Positions 8,687 through 16,338 of a stretch of DNA of 35,584 bases are shown here, piece by piece. The notes under the pieces are model-generated. The model was not told the origin of the DNA. It made no database searches and saw only the letters and a program-made list of their open reading frames with translations. The translations under genes were made by a program, and so were the position numbers. The DNA lies in contig JACDHD010000023.1 of NCBI GenBank assembly GCA_013821265.1, positions 1-35,584 on the forward strand. The letters run 5' to 3'. The stretch is from Parachlamydiaceae bacterium. Lineage in GTDB: Bacteria > Chlamydiota > Chlamydiia > Chlamydiales > Parachlamydiaceae. Positions within the stretch are counted from its first letter, which is position 1; each line of letters opens with the position of its first letter.

Positions 8687-8814
8687 GGTGCATCTTTTCC
8701 ATGTTTTAGCCATGCCAATTTTTAAGCGTTTTGTTATAAATTGAGACCTGCAAATGCTCTCAAAGGTGTGGGAAAGTACTGAAAAAAATTATTCGTTACA
8801 ATCATTTAACGGAA

Positions 8815-8901
8815 CGGAAGAGGAGGGATTCGAACCCCCGTTACCGGTGAAGGTAAATCTGTTTTCGAAACAGACGCATTCGGCCACTCTGCCACTCTTC
8901 C
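8815..8901 (-). tRNA. tRNA-Ser(CGA)
   Basis: The minus strand folds as a class II tRNA with acceptor GGAAGAG/CTCTTCC, discriminator G, anticodon loop TTCGAAA (anticodon CGA), a long variable arm and the T-loop GGTTCGAATCC. CCA is not encoded. The HTH/Fic module lies on its 3' side, a usual place for integrated DNA. Confidence 0.95.
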
Positions 8902-9068
8902 AAATAGGAGGGGATTCTGCCTAAAGTTCTCTTAAAAGAAAAGCTGAAGTTCTAGATGCTTTTTATTCTGTCTTCCAAAGAAAAGAAAAAGAATTAAAAA
9001 ATGGATTTTAAAATAAATATTTTACTATAATGAGGTTGGGTTCCCCATTTGCTAAATTGGAGGTGTGT

Positions 9069-9416
9069 ATGAGTAAACTACAAGTTATTAAGAAAGCGCT
9101 CATGATACTTACTGTGTTGCCACTCTTCTCTTTTGCTTACATTCATGCAGCTGATTCGTCTCTGATCGCCAGAGGAGGAGAACGAGGAGGAGGCGGTGGG
9201 CATATGGAAGGCCATCGAATGGATGGTGGCGATAGGCGAATGGAAGGAGATCATCGCATGGAGGGTGATCGACGTTTTGATGAAAACAGACGTGATTTTG
9301 ATCGAGGCCTAGAAGATGGAGCTTTGATCAATGGAGGTGGCGCCAATAATTCTCCTGTGTATGTATTACCACAGGATAATGGAGATGATAACTTTAACAA
9401 TGGTTATCAAAACTAA
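9069..9416 (+). CDS. Small secreted Gly/Arg/Met-rich protein
   Basis: I do not recognise this 115-residue protein. It has a signal peptide (about residues 1-27, ending IHAAD), a glycine run (ERGGGGGH), then repeats of the form GHRMDGGDRRMEGDHRMEGD, and an Asn/Asp-rich tail ending NNGYQN. I chose the ATG at 9069 because TTGGAGG lies eight bases upstream and the protein then opens with a leader. The repeats are strongly charged and low in complexity, so it is probably disordered. A family H repeat follows its stop codon within about 15 bases. Confidence 0.7.
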   Translation: MSKLQVIKKALMILTVLPLFSFAYIHAADSSLIARGGERGGGGGHMEGHRMDGGDRRMEGDHRMEGDRRFDENRRDFDRGLEDGALINGGGANNSPVYVLPQDNGDDNFNNGYQN

Positions 9417-9431
9417 GGAAGATATCATCGC

Positions 9432-9583
9432 TTTTGGAGTGCGGGACCTTGGTCCCGCTTTCATAAACATCGGCTTGCCGATGTTACTTAGAAAACATGT
9501 TGCAAGTTGCACACAAGTATTCTTAGATGGGTTCGTCAAGCCGAACCCTATGAAAGCGGTGCCAAGGCACCGCACTCCAAAAA
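9432..9583. repeat. Hairpin repeat family H, full copy with changed stems
   Basis: This is a full copy of the roughly 150-base repeat. In order it has a stem GCGGGACC/GGTCCCGC, a stem ACATCGG/CCGATGT, a linker with TGTTGCAAGT, a stem around GGGTTC/GAACCC and a closing stem GCGGTGCC/GGCACCGC with the end box CACTCCAAAA. The outer stems differ from the other copies on both sides of the helix. Short reading frames across it are translations of the repeat. Confidence 0.88.
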
Positions 9584-9593
9584 GGAAAGGTTT

Positions 9594-10580
9594 CTACGTG
9601 TCAGATGAATCAAATAAAACCAAGGTGGCATCTAATAAAAAGCCATTTTGAGTTTTTTGTAAGCAGTGAACATCTACTTTGGCTAGTGTATAAAGCCAAT
9701 TGTGTCGTTCGCGTTTCAGTTTTTCCATCGTAAAAGTCGCTAATGAGAAGCTAGCTTTTACGCGTTCAGGTGAATCCAATGTATACACACGTATCACAGC
9801 ATGGCGTCCATGTGGCAAGAGTGCAGCATTGATGTAGGACACATCAATTAGTATCTCGCGCGATTTTAAAGCGCCTGAACTTTGGCACAACAGCTGCCAA
9901 TCCGATTCTGGATGAGTCTGCAAATTCTCCTCACGCATCTGAAAGGCATAAAAGGCCTCAAGTAATCGGAAGAATCCAGGATTTGTGCGTCCTTGGTTGT
10001 GAATGTGCTGAAACGATTCCAATAAGCATTCATGAAGGATGTTGATTCCGCTAAAGTCTTGAAGATTTGTAAAGGCGTAGTCAAAAATCGACGCTAAGTG
10101 CACGCAAACGCGGTCCCAAGCGAGATACAGCGTTAAGTCATGTAGAAGCGCCTTTGGATTCCCCCTTAAAGCATGTTCATAGGTATGCAAAGATTCAGAA
10201 AAAAGAGCCGAGACTTCTTTTTCGACGAAGAGCTTTTTGTCTTCAATTTGTTGCAGCAGAAATGTGTCGTTGAGTTGTGGAAGATCTTTTACCTGTGTTA
10301 AGCACGCAACAAACAGTTGATCGAAAGCGCGCGTGACACTTTCCTGTTGAGGATCATCTGTGAGCAAGGTAATCAGATAATTAAACAACGGATTGTTATC
10401 ATCAAACGGAGGCCATGCATCGAAGAGTGCGTCACAGTCGATATATGTTAAAAACGAAGGCCAGTCTAAGACTATCTGTGAGTGATCTTTTAGGATAAGC
10501 GTTAAAAGGGACTCTCTTGTTTCTTCAGAGATATTTCCGCAAAGCTGTTTGATCAGTTGTTTGTCTAAAAAAGCGTGCAT
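9594..10580 (-). CDS. Hypothetical protein, 328 residues
   Basis: I do not recognise this protein. It is acidic and leucine-rich, with no signal peptide and no clear membrane segment, so it is probably cytosolic or secreted without a leader. The first 220 residues look all-helical (TLILKDHSQIVLDWPSFL and similar), while the last 90 look mixed, with alternating hydrophobic strands (VSYINAALLPHGRHAVIRV). No obvious ribosome-binding site precedes the ATG. It stands alone on the minus strand, with a family H repeat right after its stop codon. Long uninterrupted coding and normal composition argue that it is real. Confidence 0.75.
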   Translation of the reverse strand: MHAFLDKQLIKQLCGNISEETRESLLTLILKDHSQIVLDWPSFLTYIDCDALFDAWPPFDDNNPLFNYLITLLTDDPQQESVTRAFDQLFVACLTQVKDLPQLNDTFLLQQIEDKKLFVEKEVSALFSESLHTYEHALRGNPKALLHDLTLYLAWDRVCVHLASIFDYAFTNLQDFSGINILHECLLESFQHIHNQGRTNPGFFRLLEAFYAFQMREENLQTHPESDWQLLCQSSGALKSREILIDVSYINAALLPHGRHAVIRVYTLDSPERVKASFSLATFTMEKLKRERHNWLYTLAKVDVHCLQKTQNGFLLDATLVLFDSSDT

Positions 10581-10677
10581 GAGAAGAGTGTGCCAAAAGT
10601 CACAATAATTTTAAAATAAAAGAAAGCTTAAGGAGTATGGGTTGGAGCTGGAATTTCATCCAGCTCCATAAAAGAGC

Positions 10678-11217
10678 TTATGACTCCTTCGTGCGACGAC
10701 ACAATGGCGCAGGAATGTTGTAGAGCCAAATCCTGTATTGCTCATAGTCATTTCTGGTTTTAGCGGTTTTGGCTCCCTGTTCTTTGAGAGCCTCAAGCTG
10801 CGAGGCGCGACCATCAAGATGGGCTTTTAACCCCTCGCTTATATCTAGCAGCCAGTTTGATTTTTCCCTAGAAAATGGAAATGTTACTAAGGCAACAATA
10901 GTCACAAGAAAATGAATAGGTAATGAGACCAATTGGGCCAAGGAGTACCCTGTGAGCTTCACGTTGATTTTTGCACGATCGAGCTCTCTCCAGTTTTTCG
11001 ACATGCAGATAGGTTTGTATGCTGCACGGCAAGGCACTTTAAGAACTAATCTTAAAGCATCTCGAACAAATTGTACAGTACTTACACAAGGCTCTTTAAG
11101 AACATTTCCGAAACCAAACGAAGGTGTTGTTCCAGGTACTGGTTCTTTGGTTTGCCCCCAAGCAGGATTTTTAGTGTAGTTAGCCCACGTAAGGTTATCA
11201 TTATATGGAATCGACAT
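10678..11217 (-). CDS. Hypothetical membrane-associated protein, 179 residues
   Basis: I do not recognise this protein. Its N-terminus is polar and Pro/Gly-rich (NPAWGQTKEPVPGTTPSFGF). One long hydrophobic stretch at about residues 91-114 (LAQLVSLPIHFLVTIVAL) could span a membrane once or form a hairpin. A charged helical tail follows. It starts 12 bases after the 617-residue gene, and AGGAG overlaps that gene's stop codon, so the two are translationally linked. Both proteins contain a KLTGY motif near their hydrophobic segments. There is no standard signal peptide. A secreted effector or inclusion-membrane protein is possible but unproven. Confidence 0.75.
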   Translation of the reverse strand: MSIPYNDNLTWANYTKNPAWGQTKEPVPGTTPSFGFGNVLKEPCVSTVQFVRDALRLVLKVPCRAAYKPICMSKNWRELDRAKINVKLTGYSLAQLVSLPIHFLVTIVALVTFPFSREKSNWLLDISEGLKAHLDGRASQLEALKEQGAKTAKTRNDYEQYRIWLYNIPAPLCRRTKES

Positions 11218-11229
11218 GTCTATTATCTC

Positions 11230-13083
11230 CTATGCTGCTCGTTCTTGTTTTGTTTCAGCTTCAGCCACTCTAAAGCGATCGCCAAAGAACTCATTGGCTA
11301 GGCCTGCGACTATTGCTACACGTCTTGCATCTGGTAAATAAGTTCCAGAATCAGAATTCATGATGTAGCTGTCACTGGATTCATCGTACCACATTTCTCC
11401 AGAGCAATGAACAGCTTGACGACCCGCAAGCAGGGCGTGCTTACTGAGAGCCCAATCAGCGGCTTTTTTAATTCCCTCTTTGGTATCGCCATTGGCTTGC
11501 ACTCTTGCTAAGACGACCTTATCATCTAATAGAACATAGTTGATCTTATCCCCTTTAGTACCTTTGAGTTTACGGAAGATGTCTTGTGCGTTGAGGTGAA
11601 TGACGTCTGCTCTTCCCATCATGTGTCTTCGTAGTAGACCGATCATCGGTCTTGAGAAGAAGAAATCCCGCTTTAAGCGAGTGCCACAACTTGGTTTTTT
11701 TTGTGGAAATGGCTTTAATTTAACTGCACCCGCTTCACTAAAAGCCTGAGCAATCCGGTCTCGCTTATCAGCAAGATCAACTTCGAACATTGTGTGTCGT
11801 CCCCAGATTTGGGCGGCAATGTTACCTAAGAAAGAGGGTACAGAGATCGTTATTTTACGCTTTCCTAAACCTTCCTCTCTTACCTTTTGCTCTGGTTCCG
11901 ATTCAGCAAGGGCGATTCGTTCTTGTTCGGATTTAATCATGGCTTGTGCAGCTACCCCACGCGCTTTTTTGTTTTCATCTGTATCTGATGCGCGGCGTCT
12001 ATGGCGCAAGCGTGTGCCGATAACGGCAGTGTCCACATTTGTTGCGAACTCCTCTAGGGATTTATTTGTCGTGTTGAGGATGTCAAAATGCACTCTGTGC
12101 TTGACTCTATCAGTTGTTGTGTAGAAGACTCTTCGGAAAAGAAGATGTTCCATGAGGGTATTAGGAAAGACAACTCCATCCATTGCGACACCTTCAATAG
12201 AAAAACCAGCCTCTTGCAAGACGCGGCAGTTCGTATTGACACAAGTGACATCTTTGCGTCCCTTTTTGCCTCCTACCTCTACTTCTGCTGCTTTTACTGC
12301 TGCTGTTTTAAACCGTTCCAAAGCGCCTTCTGGGAGGTTTTTTGGAACAAAAAACAAGCCGGACTGAGCTCGGCCTCTAGAATCACCATAAGTCATATTA
12401 TCGCGCCAGAGAGATTTGGCATCAATTTTGGATGTTTTTACAGAGCCCTTCTCTCCTGCTTCAGTTACCAATGTCGCTACATTTGGAGTACCAAAATTAA
12501 TTGCCATTATCCCTGGAGTGAACATGTGTGATGCCATGACCGTTTTCAAAGAACCATCGGAAGGAGCGTCATGATCTCCAATAATTTCAGGTTTAATGAC
12601 TGTAAATGATCCACAACCATGCAGATAGCTTGAATACTGATAAGTACGGTCAGTGTGCGCAACGGCAAGATAGCCGCCTTTGTCCTTTGCGGCAGGTCTC
12701 GAAGGGATGTCATCCATAATGATTTCTCTACGTGCAACCATGTCTTGAAACGCACGCCTTACAACTGATGGAATAAATAAGAGATCGCGTAGGGCTTTGC
12801 CTGTATCAAGGTAGGAACGTTCAAAGAAGTCTGATGCTTCTGTATGGTAACCAGTAAGTTTGTAGACGCCCGCTTTTATAGGAACCCATGTAAGGAGTTT
12901 GCCGAGACGCACCGCAAGTGTTATTGCTGTGACGGGAGGGCGTAAAATGACTGTTTGTACTAATTTTAAAAAGAAGCATATGCGCCTACCGCTCACTTTA
13001 TCCACAGGTACGAATACGAATGCAGCTGGTAAAGAAGATGTAATGCTAAAATCCTTATGAACTACAGCTTGTGTATATGACAT
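11230..13083 (-). CDS. Hypothetical effector-like protein, 617 residues
   Basis: I do not recognise the family. A hydrophobic region covers about residues 33-70, followed by KLTGY. The middle is mixed (residues 130-340) and then becomes basic and charged (RLRHRRRASDTDENKKARG, about 370-390). The C-terminal module, about 525-605, reads KHALLAGRQAVHCSGEMWYD and then MNSDSGTYLPD. This resembles the pattern HSS-LAG-V-AGEI then N-SGHY-P seen at the end of many bacterial polymorphic toxins and secreted proteins; that link is from memory and not verified. AAGGAG precedes the start and a near-consensus promoter lies upstream. It is the first gene of a two-gene operon. A host-directed role is inference. 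Confidence 0.8.
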   Translation of the reverse strand: MSYTQAVVHKDFSITSSLPAAFVFVPVDKVSGRRICFFLKLVQTVILRPPVTAITLAVRLGKLLTWVPIKAGVYKLTGYHTEASDFFERSYLDTGKALRDLLFIPSVVRRAFQDMVARREIIMDDIPSRPAAKDKGGYLAVAHTDRTYQYSSYLHGCGSFTVIKPEIIGDHDAPSDGSLKTVMASHMFTPGIMAINFGTPNVATLVTEAGEKGSVKTSKIDAKSLWRDNMTYGDSRGRAQSGLFFVPKNLPEGALERFKTAAVKAAEVEVGGKKGRKDVTCVNTNCRVLQEAGFSIEGVAMDGVVFPNTLMEHLLFRRVFYTTTDRVKHRVHFDILNTTNKSLEEFATNVDTAVIGTRLRHRRRASDTDENKKARGVAAQAMIKSEQERIALAESEPEQKVREEGLGKRKITISVPSFLGNIAAQIWGRHTMFEVDLADKRDRIAQAFSEAGAVKLKPFPQKKPSCGTRLKRDFFFSRPMIGLLRRHMMGRADVIHLNAQDIFRKLKGTKGDKINYVLLDDKVVLARVQANGDTKEGIKKAADWALSKHALLAGRQAVHCSGEMWYDESSDSYIMNSDSGTYLPDARRVAIVAGLANEFFGDRFRVAEAETKQERAA

Positions 13084-13125
13084 AATGCTAACTCCTTATA
13101 AGTATTAAATATAAATATAACAATA

Positions 13126-13154
13126 ATTATACTATTGTGGCATTAAAAAGTCAA
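13126..13154 (-). promoter_or_regulatory. Near-consensus promoter of the effector-like operon
   Basis: The minus strand reads TTGACT (13154-13149), a 17-base spacer, then a perfect TATAAT (13131-13126), in AT-rich DNA. The start codon of the 617-residue gene is about 40 bases downstream and has AAGGAG. This is the best promoter match I found in the window and predicts strong transcription by the main sigma factor. Confidence 0.75.
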
Positions 13155-13194
13155 TTGTAAATTTAATTTTTTAATTTGTTAGTACGAAAAGGAG

Positions 13195-13335
13195 ACAAAA
13201 ACGACGACTGAATGATGGACGAAAGAGACGAAAAGGACGAACATGTCGCCCTTACAGGGCTCCTACGTATGTGTGGATTAATACCAGGCCTGCGCTTCGC
13301 TTGGCCTGCCTATCACATTTCGGCCCTTGCTGGCC
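13195..13335. repeat. GGACGAAA tract and degenerate GC-rich palindromes
   Basis: The gap between 13084 and 13423 holds no convincing gene. After the promoter region comes a run of GGACGAAA-type units (13197-13243), which recurs more weakly at 15711-15741. It is followed by GC-rich short palindromes (TCGCCCTTACAGGGCTCC, CCAGGCCTGCGCTTCGC and similar), which look like a decayed repeat element. Confidence 0.5.
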
Positions 13336-13423
13336 TTAGCATAAAAGAATCTTATTTTCTCTGTTTAAAATAATTTCCTGTCGCTCATGCAATTGCCTCA
13401 ATGCGTCCCCGTCCAGCGTCCAA

Positions 13424-14977
13424 TCAGTCCGTTGAAGACCCCCTTGAAGATGGAGGAATATAATTTGGTCTACGATTAAAGTTAGGACTGCTAGGGTTCC
13501 TAGATGGAGTTTGTTGATCAGGGGTATAATTAGGTCTCCTATCACTTGGCTTCTTTGGATAATTTGGGGTGTTGGGATTTGGCCTAGAAGGAGTGCGGTC
13601 ATCGTGGTGATCATCCCCATGACCTCTTGGAGGCCATCGTGGAGGAGAGCGTCCAGGAGGAAATCTATCACCTGGAGGGTAACGATCGGAAGGAGGATAC
13701 CGATCAGCAGGGGGATAATACTCAGGCGGATAATATGTAGGTGGCTCGGATGGAGGGTAGTAAGTCGAAGGAGGAGTTTGTGGAGGATAGTAGGGTCTCT
13801 GGGGTTCCTGGCTTTGAGGTGGTATTGATGAAGGAGGAGGGGTTGGGATTGTGACTTGAGGAGGTGTAGTATTAGGTGGAGTAGGAGTAGTGATTGTTCC
13901 ATCTGGGGTAACGTCATTTGGAATATTGGGGAAAGGCAAATCATGAGTTCCCGGCGAACCACTTGGAGGTAAAATCTTATCTCCCAACTTAATATCGAAT
14001 AAGGGTTTAGGTAAGTGTTTCAATAATTCGATAAGAGCATTGGGTGGTGGAGCTATTTTCGTACTAAGATGATGAGTCAACCACCAAGGAGGGAGAACTC
14101 CAGGATGACTCCACCACCACCATAATCCCCAGCCATCTGACCAGCCAAAACACCACCAGTCATGCCATGACCACCAAGGAGGAAGGCATCCACAGCCATC
14201 CCATACCCAGTTGGGATGAAAATGCCACCAATGCCAATAAAATAGACAGTAATCTGGATAGAACACAAAAAGCTGTTGAAGGATTGTTTCAGATTGAATG
14301 ACAACAAGTGGGGCAGTGTTATCTTGGCAGCGATAAGCAAATCCTCGTTTTTCTAACGGCCAATCCCAATATAGCGGAGCAAAGAGATAACCTGTAGGGC
14401 GCCAGATGTAGGCGGATGGAGCTAAAATCCAGTTCGAATTGGCTTGTTCCCACTTCCCGGAGAGCCAGCTGTAGTGACCTGAAGCCTCAGAATAACTCCA
14501 ATAACCCGGAGCCCAGAAGGAATCAGCGTTAGGTGCTGGAGGGATTTTATCTGAAATGGCGGCAGGTGGGGCTTTCTTTATTAATTTCAATTGATTAGGT
14601 GGAGTATTGCTCCAAAACCCTTTTTCAAAAACCCATCCGGAATCGATTTTACTCCAGGTTCCAGGAGTCCAGAATTGAGCCGATGGAGGAGGCCTTCTCC
14701 AGATACCGCAAATCCACGAAAAATCATTTTTCTCTTGTATCCATACCCAGTAACCCGGAATCCAAATCAAGCCTTCGGAAGGTTTAGGGGGGATATTTTC
14801 CGCTCGTGGAGATGGAGGTTGTACAGGGATGATAGCAAGAGGGATTGGATCAGTAAATTTCGACACATAAGCTTCATGGATCGGTGTGATATCAACAGCT
14901 GGAGCAGCCGTCAAAAGGTGGGGACACACTAATCCTAAGCAAAAAATAAAGACTCTTAAATAAGCGGAATGTGACAT
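13424..14977 (-). CDS. Secreted Trp/Pro-rich protein with WXXGXW-type repeats
   Basis: This protein has about 517 residues. A signal peptide covers about 1-25 (ending LLTAAPA). Repeats of the YXWGXW/WXXGXW kind follow (WIPGYWVW, WTPGTW, WAPGYWSY, WLSGKW). Next is an extreme Trp-rich section around WHWWHFHPNW and WGLWWWWSHP, then a long proline-rich tail with tandem YYPP and DRYPPSDRYPPGDRFPPG units. I chose the ATG at 14977 because GGAGG is just upstream and it opens directly with the leader; the frame extends 18 codons further. Such proteins are probably cell-surface or envelope structures; the exact role is unknown. Other frames are open across the proline-coding part and should not be annotated. 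Confidence 0.85.
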   Translation of the reverse strand: MSHSAYLRVFIFCLGLVCPHLLTAAPAVDITPIHEAYVSKFTDPIPLAIIPVQPPSPRAENIPPKPSEGLIWIPGYWVWIQEKNDFSWICGIWRRPPPSAQFWTPGTWSKIDSGWVFEKGFWSNTPPNQLKLIKKAPPAAISDKIPPAPNADSFWAPGYWSYSEASGHYSWLSGKWEQANSNWILAPSAYIWRPTGYLFAPLYWDWPLEKRGFAYRCQDNTAPLVVIQSETILQQLFVFYPDYCLFYWHWWHFHPNWVWDGCGCLPPWWSWHDWWCFGWSDGWGLWWWWSHPGVLPPWWLTHHLSTKIAPPPNALIELLKHLPKPLFDIKLGDKILPPSGSPGTHDLPFPNIPNDVTPDGTITTPTPPNTTPPQVTIPTPPPSSIPPQSQEPQRPYYPPQTPPSTYYPPSEPPTYYPPEYYPPADRYPPSDRYPPGDRFPPGRSPPRWPPRGHGDDHHDDRTPSRPNPNTPNYPKKPSDRRPNYTPDQQTPSRNPSSPNFNRRPNYIPPSSRGSSTD

Positions 14978-15158
14978 AAGGCGCCTCCATCTCTTTATTC
15001 GCCTTATATACGTGTCGTTATTTATCAACAATTTATTTGATTCTCAAAAGAGATTGGGACTTTTTTTCAGCAGAAAATGCCTCCACACAAAAAAAGCAGA
15101 GCATAAAAACAAAAGGCAGAAAGAAGAACGTTTTTAGTCATGTAAACGCCCCAATAAG

Positions 15159-15641
15159 TTATTTTGAAGTTTGGTAGATGATATATCCATTATACCAGTC
15201 AGATGAAGTCAAAATATCTTGAATGTAAATTTCTTTGTCCTTACTAGCAGCAGAGGTATTCAGAAGATTTATTTCTTTTTGGATCGCTTCCTGAAGGCCG
15301 CTACCTGTCCAAGCGGAGGTGTAGGTTATTTTCGTTATCATCGGGTTGGTATCAACCTTGTCACCGGGCGAATAGTCAGTTTCATCAGACAAATTGTAGA
15401 TAAGATAGCCAGTTCCTCTTCGAGGAGTAACTGAGAGACTCACTAAATCAAAGAATTTTTTTTCTTTGTAAGCTTTTTCTTGGATGATCTCTAACTGAGT
15501 ATTAAGCTCCTCTGCCAGTCCACTTCCTGTCCAAGCAGAAACATAAGCGGTGTGTGTGGTGACTGTAGCCGAGACCTGCTGCAAAACAAGTAATTGCAAA
15601 GCCAAAAGAAAAACAAACAACTCTTTATATGATGAAAACAT
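15159..15641 (-). CDS. Secreted protein of two tandem repeats, 160 residues
   Basis: I do not recognise the family. After a signal peptide (about 1-25) the protein consists of two copies of a unit of about 60 residues. Each begins AWTGSGL (residues 36-42 and again about 73 residues later), continues through a charged helix and ends in GYLIYN or GYIIYQ. GGAGGAAT directly precedes the ATG, so the start is firm. It lies 181 bases upstream of the Trp/Pro-rich gene on the same strand; both are exported, so they may share a location. Each unit may be a small alpha/beta fold. Confidence 0.8.
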   Translation of the reverse strand: MFSSYKELFVFLLALQLLVLQQVSATVTTHTAYVSAWTGSGLAEELNTQLEIIQEKAYKEKKFFDLVSLSVTPRRGTGYLIYNLSDETDYSPGDKVDTNPMITKITYTSAWTGSGLQEAIQKEINLLNTSAASKDKEIYIQDILTSSDWYNGYIIYQTSK

Positions 15642-15771
15642 ATTCCTCCATATTAAAAGAAATAGGATATCACAATAGATCTTTTGAAGTCATTAAGGTA
15701 ATTGAACGTTGGACATGGACTGAGTGGACGAATTGAGACGATTCCTTGCCTTTGCCCCGTACCTGATTTCT

Positions 15772-15983
15772 GGCCGGGCCGTCCTCGGCCCGAATGTAAC
15801 CAGGGCGTACAGACCCGCAAAAGGCCGGGTTTATCTTGTTGCGCTGTAAACATTGTCCGATTAGTCGACCTTTTTTTCCAGACCTGAACAGTCTGATGAT
15901 CTTCTTTTTTTGCAGGGCGGGACGCCCTGGTTACTTTCAGGCCGAGGACGCCCTGGTTACTTTCAGGCCGAGGACGGCCTGGC
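15772..15983. repeat. GC-rich inverted repeat element with exact 26-base tandem
   Basis: In the gap between 15642 and 16130, 15772-15807 and 15947-15983 are inverted copies of a CCCTGGTTAC... GGCCGAGGACGG sequence. The right side also has an exact tandem duplication of 26 bases (15921-15946 and 15947-15972). A decayed relative lies at 29690-29780. Frames across this region and the adjacent tRNA are not genes. From 15985 to 16130 I see nothing definite. Confidence 0.75.
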
Positions 15984-16130
15984 TTAGGAACCGGCACGAG
16001 ACAAAGGCAAGAGGGCAAGAATAATCTCCGCTTATTTGCTGAGATTGTTGAGATTTTTCTCCGCAAAATCCGAAAACTGACATTGAGGGTGGTATATGTA
16101 GGTATTGGGAAACTATACAGAAAAAGAGAT

Positions 16131-16215
16131 CGGAAGAGGAGGGATTCGAACCCCCGGACCCTTTCAGGCCTTCTGTTTTCAAGACAGACGCAATCGGCCA
16201 CTCTGCCACTCTTCC
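16131..16215 (-). tRNA. tRNA-Ser(TGA)
   Basis: The minus strand gives a class II tRNA with acceptor GGAAGAG/CTCTTCC, discriminator G, anticodon loop CTTGAAA (anticodon TGA), a long variable arm and the T-loop GGTTCGAATCC. CCA is not encoded. Its last 26 bases are identical to those of the tRNA-Ser at 8815-8901, in the same orientation. Confidence 0.95.
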
Positions 16216-16275
16216 GCCGGCGATCTTACTAAAAAGGGACAATTGAGTTCAAGGTTTTCGTTCTTGGAAGTGTAG

Positions 16276-16325
16276 ATTCCTAATTTGGAGTGCGTTGGCT
16301 TGCTACCGCACTCCAAATTAGGAAT
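16276..16325. repeat. Miniature family H palindrome
   Basis: A perfect 19-bp inverted repeat (16276-16294 and 16307-16325, with ends ATTCCTAATTTGGAGTGCG and its complement) surrounds a 12-base loop TTGGCTTGCTAC. The arms and loop are the end boxes and first hairpin of family H with the interior lost. It lies between tRNA-Ser and the methyltransferase stop codon and could act as a terminator. Confidence 0.8.
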
Positions 16326-16338
16326 GCTCTTAAAGAAA

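Noticed and set aside
13336-13962. Minus-strand frame of 208 codons overlapping the Trp/Pro-rich gene, and plus-strand frames in the same region
   Set aside because: They are off-frame readings of proline-coding repeats (rich in Leu, His and Ile or in Arg and Ile), with no start signals. The main frame has a leader and a Shine-Dalgarno sequence.
7510-16215. Complete prophage or conjugative element
   Set aside because: No integrase, capsid, terminase, tra or replication gene is visible. The Fic/HTH pair and tRNA neighbourhood alone do not show one.
15653-16242. Minus-strand frames of 182 and 101 codons
   Set aside because: They run through tRNA-Ser and the GC-rich inverted repeat. Their first codons are tRNA sequence.
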